Of a DNA stretch of 64,000 nucleotides, positions 56,841 to 64,000 are shown piece after piece. Position numbers and translations under genes: made by a program. The DNA comes from Plantago major. Taxonomy: Eukaryota > Streptophyta > Magnoliopsida > Lamiales > Plantaginaceae. The stretch covers positions 4,030,001 through 4,094,000 of the forward strand of contig CM048843.1 in NCBI GenBank assembly GCA_026545765.1, given 5' to 3'. The notes beneath the pieces are model-generated. The model was given only the letters and a program-made list of their open reading frames with translations. It ran no database searches and was not told where the DNA came from. Each line of letters starts with the position of its first letter. Within the stretch, counting starts at the first letter, position 1.

Positions 56841-57778
56841 TGTTGGAAGTTTTTGAAGAAAACTTGTTGTAAACTATGCCTTGTGGGGTATGTTTGCTAG
56901 GAGACCATTTCTTGATTATTTGTTGATTAAGAAAACTAAATATATAGTCGTAAGCTACTACGTGAGAGTTTCGATTTGATATATGGTATGCCCAAAACGG
57001 ACCTTGGGTTAGTGAGGAATAGTTGCTCAAAGTTGGAAGGTAAAGTGGGATTGTCCCACATTGCTAGCACATGAAAGTCATTACTAGTTTATAACCTATC
57101 AAGCCATACTACTTGTTCAAGTGTGATGGTAAGGTTATGGAAGACTCTCTACGCGGGCGCGCAGGGGAGTGCAAATCCTGGCCATATTTGTACTGAAACT
57201 AGTGGGACTTGGGAGTGCAAAAGTGCGACATACACGAATGCCGAATCAAATAGGCAAATAGCCTAGCGTGAGCCAACATTTTGCTACTTGGTCAGGTCGA
57301 AACCTTCCAGAAGTTTTGACTGTTTGTGTGACTTTGTAACTGGCAGGAGTTACAAATGAATCAATCATGTCATTAGTTGAGAGGTTTGATTTTTGTAATC
57401 AAACTCCATTATTCTTGAGCAGTTACAAAATTCAACAGCCATTTTCTCACTTATAAATTGGTCTCAGAATCAGTAAGGAAAAGTGCACTGATACAGCCTT
57501 TCTCTTCTTCTTCTTCTTACTGTTCTTCCTCCTTCCCTATATTCGCATAAACCGAGCATCCGTTTCAGTTCACCGGAAATTGCTAGCTTGTGCGGCTAGT
57601 AGTTTTAGTCAATCGTTGTATCCTGGGAGGCAAACGCTCAACGTCTCAAGCACTATAGGTGAGATGGCGTATTTGCTTTAAGGAATCTATGCAAGCTTAT
57701 GCCTCGATTCCGATTACGAAAGGCGGTTTGATTAATTCTGTCTACTTTATCTTTGAATTCATATTATTCTGTGTAACA
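56841..57778 (+). repeat. 3' LTR of the outer copia element (938 bp)
   Basis: The full-length LTR, TGTTGGAAG to TGTAACA. It retains the 212-bp segment lost from the 5' copy (57178-57390, approximate). Confidence 0.92.
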
Positions 57779-59150
57779 TTTTCGAGAACAGGGATTGATA
57801 AGCATAGCTTAATCTTGCTTGGATTGGAAGAAGATGATAATGGAGGGAGGAAGAGAAATCATCAAGATTCAGATACAGCCAGCAAAAAGCCTGATTGAGC
57901 GCCAAACAGACGGCCTTATATAGGGATCAGCAGGGTTGAAGGAATGAATCCAGCCGATTTGGACCGGAACCAAAATCTTAATTTAGACTTGTTTCCAGCT
58001 TGTTGGTCCGGTCCAGTCAATTTGGACCGCAACCAAAATTGAGGTTGAGATTCATTTATCGGCTTGACAGGACTAGCCACCTTATGGAGTTAAGTCGGTA
58101 ATTAACCCAGGAGGAGCTGCATACGGTTCCTCTTGGAGGGGTGAACTAAATTGTATTCAACTGTTTATTTCATTAATAATGTAGAATGAGGTGTTATCCG
58201 CTTGTTTCGCTACAAACTTAAATTGAATTTTCTATTAAGATGAGTGTTATGACCTAGATCACATATAGAGCGGAATTCGAAAGCGGGAACGAAAGCGAGA
58301 GCGAGAGCGAAATTCGACAATTTGAAAAATACACGAGAGGGAGAGTGTTATAATTCAAGTATAAAAAATAAATAAATAAGTTTATATTATTAGTAGTTAC
58401 ATCACGTGACTATATAATTCTTTTATCTATTCCAGAAATACAAATATTTGAATTGTCTAGATTTACCCGGAATATGACATAAATTATTTTTCGAAGGTAG
58501 AAAACTCCGGTAGATTAACAATTCTTATACCTTCCCTTCCCCTTATACACGTGTCAATTTAACTTTAAAATCCTTAATCAAAGAATTAGTCTTTTCTAGT
58601 TTGTGAATTAAGAAAAACTAAAACGTCATAGAGCGAATTGAGCTCTCAAAGCATGAGAGCGAGCTCGGGACGCAATTCAATGACCTTAATCGAAGAATTA
58701 TGTGAACTAGGTTATGACCTAATCCATAGAAATTGCATTAATAACTGAGTTCGATTACAACCAAGCTCCAAAACATGAAAGACAATGATCAAATAGGAAT
58801 TGCAAACAAGAATGAAAAGCATAGTTGAGCGATTGATCGTCCAGTAACCTATGTAAATGGGCTAAGTATGAGTATTGGAATGAGATATTTTTGGAGGAAT
58901 GATAGAAGCGAGTAGTGAAGAACAATACCTCACAAACACATGACTGTTGCATTCGCCAAATCCATGATGATATAACAGATTCAGTGAATGTGCTGCATAG
59001 TTCGTTACAACCTGCTGTAGCAGGTTACATGACTGGCTCGACCGGTTGCAACGAACATTTTCCTAAATTAGCGAATGGACTGAAATCGAAATTGGACTGA
59101 AACATGGACCTGGTAATGGGCCAGATATATATTCGGCGTAAATGTTGTGT
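57779..59150. other. Non-coding DNA right of the nested retrotransposons
   Basis: Low-complexity and AT-rich sequence, including a purine run GCGAGAGCGAGAGCGAAA near 58300. No gene was recognised. A short open stretch at 57800-57897 (LLGLEEDDNGGRKRNHQDSD) is too small to assign. Confidence 0.45.
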
Positions 59151-59660
59151 CATTACAATGGGATGGGATTAGACTACTCACTATGCACAACCAATGTCGT
59201 GCTGCGACTTCTCCCACGACCAAAAACTGTCAATGTGGGAGTGGTCGTGGGAATTTTTTAATTTTTTTTATTACTTATAATTGTTATATTAGTAAGAATA
59301 TTCAAATGTATAGAAGATTTGGAGTTCAAAATGGTGTTTTTTATTTAAATCGGAATTACAGTTAAAAAGAGAGAAAGAATCGTGAATTGTGAGTGTGAGG
59401 AAGTATGTCTTCACTGGTCTCTATTTATGGATCTTAAAAATATATGACCATTGGTATAATTTTTATATTTTTTTTTAAATTCAAAATTCAACAAAACAAC
59501 AACAAATAAATTAAAAAAGGGGTTGTTGTAACTCGTGAGTTCGCCCAGCGACCTCACGAGTTGTGGGGGGGCGACGACCACCCCCCCCCCCCCCCTCCCC
59601 CCGACCGCCCATAGTGGGCGTGAGGGAGCAGCCGTGGACGGTCTTATTAATACTTATTTT
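59151..59660. mobile_element. Possible PIF/Harbinger-type MITE
   Basis: The left side ATTAGACTACTCACTATGCA resembles the right-end motif of the PIF element at 8.6 kb (TTAGACCACTCCCAATAGG, reverse complement). The right side inverts to ATAAGACCGTCCACGGCTGC and is GC-rich with GACGACC-type words and a C-run of about 17 bases at 59580. The ends are not matched well enough to be sure, and no duplication was confirmed. Confidence 0.3.
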
Positions 59661-60386
59661 GGGATTCTATTGTTGGTTGGTATAACTGTGTGTTAAAGAC
59701 GTTCAGGGGTGGTAACTTCGTCTCCAACCCACGTAGGATGAGAGGACAGCATGATGTGTTCTGGAGACATTCTCCTCGAGAGGATTATCCTGGCCGAGTT
59801 GAAAATGATGGGACATCAAGTATGATATCATAACTCATAAGTTCATCGTGAGAGGGTTCTCCTCTAGCTCATAATAGAGGCCGAGTAAAAGGAGGCGGAT
59901 TCCATCCATATCTTATTGAAATTGCATTTACAGTAAGCTCGAAAACGATTCATTTGGTCCAACAGATATTGACCTTGAATCATCTATCTGCAAAATTGAG
60001 GACTTTTTAGATAACTCCAAATGACTGGACGAGGAGATTGGAGACTTGAGTCATGAGCAACATAATTCATAAGTTGTTAAATTTCTCTTGTTGAGTAACA
60101 ATTTTCAAAGCTATTATGATTGGATTATAGTAGGACAATAGTATATGGATGTCAATATCAAGTCATGAAGTCCATATAGAAATCATTTCTATTTGTTGAT
60201 GGAGAAACATGTGGTGTGTTAGAATTTTAGCATTAATGAAATTCAATGACTTTCAGACCAATAAAGAAATCCACGTTTGAAATGAAGTTTCATTAAACGT
60301 GTATAATCTACTATGGTAGTAGATGACACTTGAGAAGAATTACTAAAATTCATTGAAAGGTGAAATAGTTATTGAAGCTCAAAGTG
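59661..60386. other. Unassigned DNA, possibly retroelement-derived
   Basis: No intact frame. It contains degraded stretches that may come from a copia element whose LTR follows, but I could not identify domains. Confidence 0.35.
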
Positions 60387-61155
60387 TGTTGGTTGATGCA
60401 TTGAATATGGAATGCCAAGAGTTGGAATGGGAGAACTCCCACATGGCTAAAATTGAGGAAGAATGAACTACTTATTAGTCCAAGACTTAGGTTAAGTGAT
60501 TGGGCCCTTAGGGCACCCATGCTTTTGGAAGGGGGAGGAGCTAGATGCTCCTACACACGTCTCGGGCCGTGGGTCCGCGGTCTAGAGTTGATTATTATCT
60601 TTTTGGGCCAGAAACATATTGTGTTTGGTTAAGCCCAATAAAATAATCGGTTAAGTCTGAAACCAGCCCATCGGTCGAGTCTGGTTGGTCTGAGCGAACG
60701 GTTGTGTCCGTTCGGTTTGAATTAATGACTGATCGACCATTCGCCAAAGGATGTAACTGAAACGAAAATTCCAACAGATGTGTCTGTTCGAATTTTTGTT
60801 TCTGCAGGGACCTTTCTGCGAAAGGATACATCTATTCAGACTGCAACTCTTCAATATTATAAATAGCCCCCCCCAGAATCGATTTCAACACACAGCAATC
60901 CATTCTTCTTCCTTCTCTTAAATTACTCTCTCTAAAGCCAGAAAAACCTTTATTGTATTAGTTCGCAGAGTCAAAGTTCGAGTGCTAGAACTTTGATTCA
61001 CATACTGCTGTTCTATCTTGGGAGACTATTTGTCAAATAAACCGTCGTAGGGCAGAAAATCTGATCTTAAGGAATAAGGTCCAACCTTTGCTCAGCAGTC
61101 TAATCCTATTCCTTACCTACTCCGTTTCTGCCCTCATACACTACCGCCACTCACA
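60387..61155 (+). mobile_element. Copia-type LTR with TATA box and primer-site remnant
   Basis: It begins TGTTGGTTGATGCATTGAAT and ends CACTCACA, followed by ACATGGTGTTGATCAG, which looks like the usual ACATGGTATCAGAGC primer junction with a small insertion. A TATA box (60858-60865), a C-run and an 'ACTCTCTC' leader match R/U5 organisation. No second LTR or internal coding region is in the window, so it is a 5' LTR remnant or nearly solo LTR. It directly precedes the receptor kinase. Confidence 0.6.
60858..60865 (+). promoter_or_regulatory. TATA box in the LTR upstream of the receptor kinase
   Basis: TATAAATA, about 400 bp upstream of the kinase ATG. It is the LTR core promoter and, given its position and strand, could also start transcripts of the kinase (inference). 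Confidence 0.5.
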
Positions 61156-61266
61156 ACATGGTGTTGATCAGTTCAACTTCTCCTAATAGTATATATCCTT
61201 ATCAGGATAAATGGCATATATCATGTAAAAAGCCACTGCAAATTAAACCAAAAATCACAAAGAACC

Positions 61267-63946
61267 ATGTCAACATTAATCTGCTTCAGTACTCCCTGCA
61301 TCATTTTATTTTCATGCATATGTTTCTACATTGCCTCTATCCCAGCCAAGTGCTTGAGCAACGAAACCGATTTTCAAGCACTTCTTGCGTTCAAGAATGC
61401 CATAGATAATGATCCACAGGGAGCTCTATCCTCATGGAACGAAAGTGTCCATTTTTGTAGCTGGGAAGGCATTTTCTGCGGCAACAGGCATCCAGACAGA
61501 GTTGTAGGAATTAATCTCATGTCTCAAGGCCTCACCGGATCCATTTCACCTCATTTAGGTAATCTTTCTTTCCTTAGAATCATCATTCTGCAGAATAACA
61601 GCTTTTATGGTCAAATTCCACATGAAATTGGTCGTTTAAGACGTCTTGAATGGGTCGAATTCAGCAACAATTCTTTAAGTGGTGGGATCACAGGGAACCT
61701 GTCACATTGTATCAATATCTATTACCTTAACTTGATTGACAACAGTCTCACTGGAATCATACCTCTGGAGCTAAGTTCTTTAGTGAATCTTGAATATTTT
61801 GGCTTGTCAATTAACAATATTTCTGGAACTATCCCACCTTTCATTGGAAATTTTACTAGTCTTGTTCAGCTATCTTTATCAAGTTGTCAAATGCAAGGCC
61901 AAATTCCGGAGTCATTAGTTCAACTCAACTCACTGGAATTACTAAATTTAAGTAATAACAACTTGACTGGTAGGCTCCCACCTGGCCTGTTCAATATTTC
62001 CACCATTGTTATACTTGAGATGAGTTCTAATCGACTTCAAGGAACCATGCCCCTCGAGGTAGGCTCCTTGTTGAGATTGCAACAACTGTTTTTAGGAGAG
62101 AATTATTTTACTGGACAACTTCCAGTTTCTCTCTCAAATCTTTCTTCGGTTCAAGACATGTATTTGAGCTTAAACAATTTTACAGGCAAAATGCTGGTAG
62201 ATTTTAGCAGGATTTCAACTCTAGAATCTCTTCTGCTAGCTGACAACAATTTCAATGGGGATATCAGTTTCATCTCTTCTTTGATAAATTGTACTGCTCT
62301 TGCATATCTTGATCTCTCCAGTAACCTACTGAGTGGCTTGTTGCCACAATCCATTGCCAATCTTTCAAGTAACCTTAGTTATTTATCTCTTGGTGTGAAT
62401 AATTTTCATGGAAGCATTCCTTCTGTCATTTGTAACCTCCCTGGTCTCACTTCTCTCGATCTCTATTCTAACAATCTTGATGGTCCAATTCCTGCTGACA
62501 TTGGTAAACTTTATCTGCTCGGTAGACTTGATTTGGGAAGGAATAGATTCACTAATGATATACCTTTTTCATTCGGTAACTTGACTACATTGAACGATGT
62601 ATACCTTGGGAACAATGAGTTATACGGGAATATACCTTCAAGTCTTGGCAACTGCAGCAGCTTACTATTACTTGACATTTCACGCAACCACCTTAACGGT
62701 ACAATACCTCGAGAAATTATGATGCTTTCCTCTATCGCAATATACTTTGACCTATCCTACAATGCCTTGACGGGGTCAATTCCATCAGAAATCCATTTTC
62801 TAACAAATCTTGGTGAACTGGACTTGTCTCACAACAGATTATCAGGATCTGTTCCAGAGTCCCTAAGCAGCTGCGTAGGACTGGAACGGGTGTACCTAGA
62901 GAGGAATTACCTTACCGGAGATATACCCAATGCACTTATGGCTCTAAGAGGTCTGCAATATTTGGACCTCTCCCAAAACAACCTTTCGGGGAAAATTCCA
63001 CAATTTTTAGGTGAACTGAGTCTTGTATATCTGAACCTGTCTTATAATGGCTTCGAAGATGAAGTCCCAACTGTAGGAATATTTCAAAACGGGAGTGCTA
63101 TATCACTTGAAGGAAATAGTGGCTTGTGTGGTGGGATTCCACACTTAAACTTTCCTCCATGCCCCTCGACACATCCTAAGAAAAAGCAGCTCTCGATTTT
63201 ATTCAAGATATTGGTCCCACTGATCTGTGCTGGAGCTATATGTGCTAGCATTTCAGCTTGCCTCTACATATTTATATGCAGAAGGCGAGCAAAGCAAAAA
63301 GATCGATCTTCTACATCTGTATTGGATGCTGAGATGTTAAGGGTATCATACGCAAATCTCCTGAAAGCCACATGTGGATTCTCTGAGGGAAACTTACTTG
63401 GTCAAGGAAGGTTCGGATCAGTTTATAAAGGAACTCTTGATACCGGGGATATCCAGGTTGCTGTAAAGGTGCTCAATCTCAATGTTAGGGGTGCTTCTAG
63501 AAGTTTTTTGTCCGAATGCAATGCATTAAGGAGCATAAGACACAGAAACCTTGTGAAGATATTAAGCATATGTTCTAGCACTGATTTTCAAGGTAATGAC
63601 TTTAAGGCACTGGTGTATGAGTTCATGGAGAATGGAAACTTGGATGAATGGATTCACTTTAAATCCGAGAAAGGGAGCAGTCATGATGCTGAAGAACGGA
63701 GTAAACTCAACATGAAGCAAAGACTGAGTATTGCAATGGACATTGCATCTGGACTTGAATACCTGCATTCTGGTACAGATTCAACCATAATGCACGGAGA
63801 TTTAAAGCCGAGCAACATTCTTTTGGATGGAAATATGACTGCTCATGTTGGTGATTTTGGACTGGCGAAAGTCATGTCTGATGTACGGTCAACACATGAC
63901 AGTAGTTCGATTGGATTTAAGGGCACTATAGGCTATATTCCTCCTG
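61267..63946 (+). CDS. LRR-XII receptor-like kinase (EFR/FLS2/XA21-like), first exon
   Basis: A plasma-membrane receptor kinase of the subfamily that includes EFR and XA21, usually in immune sensing; the ligand is unknown here. The first exon encodes about 893 residues: signal peptide (about 1-30), LRRNT (ETDFQALLAFKNAIDND; HFCSWEGIFCG), about twenty-two LRRs, a membrane segment near 640-665 followed by RRRAK, then the kinase. GQGRFGSVYKG and VAVKV (ATP binding) are intact, as are HGDLKPSNILLD and DFGLAKV. HGD instead of HRD marks a non-RD kinase. The exon ends at GTIGYIPPG with donor GTATGA; the subfamily has its intron here, before the Glu of PPEYG. The next exon is outside the window. No breaks were seen. 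Confidence 0.93.
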
Positions 63947-64000
63947 GTATGATTTCCCTTACCATTTCTTTTGTTGTTTGGTGATGTCCGTATCTATATA

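Larger units (their letters stand above)
32943..57778 (+). mobile_element. Outer Ty1-copia element, split by an 18.4-kb insertion
   Basis: LTRs at 32943-33668 and 56841-57778 (TGTTGGAAG...TGTAACA) bracket gag at 33771-34587 and pol at 53033-56335, all on the plus strand. A polypurine tract (GTGGGGGAT) directly precedes the 3' LTR. Removing the inner element leaves about 6.4 kb, a normal copia size. The flanks TTTAT and TTTTC are not a clean 5-bp duplication. The pol frame carries several breaks, so it is dead. Confidence 0.92.

Noticed and set aside
57659..57898. Frame crossing the 3' LTR end into flanking DNA (ends NHQDSDTASKKPD)
   Set aside because: The first part is LTR sequence; only about 35 codons are outside, too few to call a host exon.
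59580..59597. C-run of about 17 bases, considered as a special structural site
   Set aside because: A homopolymer in a GC-rich possible MITE end; no supporting structure seen.
61158..61409. Alternative start for the receptor kinase at 61158 in another frame
   Set aside because: That frame lacks the signal peptide and LRRNT and ends at 61409; the 61267 start gives the normal family N-terminus.

Overview
The window is plant nuclear DNA, most likely from an asterid eudicot. Genes have introns, plant-type promoters (TATAAATA) and plant families: an EXORDIUM/PHI-1 pair, an LRR-XII receptor kinase, a PPR fragment, and an R1-like NLR fragment of a type common in Solanales and Lamiales. Most of the sequence is transposable elements, many nested. 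No bacterial-style operons, CRISPR arrays, rRNA or tRNA genes were seen. The species cannot be named from sequence alone.

Region 1-11.4 kb is a graveyard of elements. It starts with the gag end of a Ty1-copia element on the minus strand (1-1121, open at the window edge). Then come a LINE remnant (2154-4530, minus) broken by two small DNA elements, a 528-bp long-inverted-repeat element (4510-5037), a decayed two-gene PIF/Harbinger transposon (about 5.5-8.7 kb), three copies of one near-palindromic MITE, a hAT-like element and a Stowaway MITE.

Region 11.4-28.4 kb is the gene island. A broken IMP dehydrogenase pseudogene (11453-13095) lies next to two divergent, nearly full-length EXORDIUM-like genes (13393-14328 minus and 26629-27576 plus). 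About 11 kb of mobile DNA separates the two genes. One part is a complete 6727-bp Mutator-like element (MULE-1, 15072-21798) with 52-bp terminal repeats, a 9-bp target duplication and three genes, one of them split by an 851-bp hAT element. The other is a deleted Ty1-copia element (about 22011-26079).

Region 28.4-32.5 kb holds MULE-2 (28462-31175), with terminal repeats of about 320 bp. It carries a second GRF zinc-finger/coiled-coil/membrane gene of the kind seen in MULE-1, and a 1178-bp element sits exactly at that gene's 3' end. NLR and PPR fragments follow.

Region 32.9-57.8 kb is one nest. A copia element (32943-57778) is split inside gag by an 18,445-bp Sirevirus-like copia element on the other strand (34588-53032, TSD GAAAC). 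That element is itself split by a 2447-bp solo LTR (46034-48480, TSD CTACT). The Sirevirus-like element has a tRNA-Met primer site, gag, protease, integrase, RT/RNase H and a long 3' 'env-like' region with repeated small exons.

Region 57.8-64 kb is intergenic DNA, then an LTR with a TATA box and primer-site remnant (60387-61155). About 110 bp downstream starts an apparently intact LRR-XII (EFR/FLS2-like) receptor kinase (61267 onwards), which leaves the window after its first exon.

Genes that look functional are the two EXORDIUM-like genes and the receptor kinase. The transposon coding regions all carry frameshifts, stops or deletions, except the partial gag at 1-1121. The strongest candidate for something little described is the GRF-coiled-coil-TM gene shared by two MULEs, together with the unknown small third gene in MULE-1.
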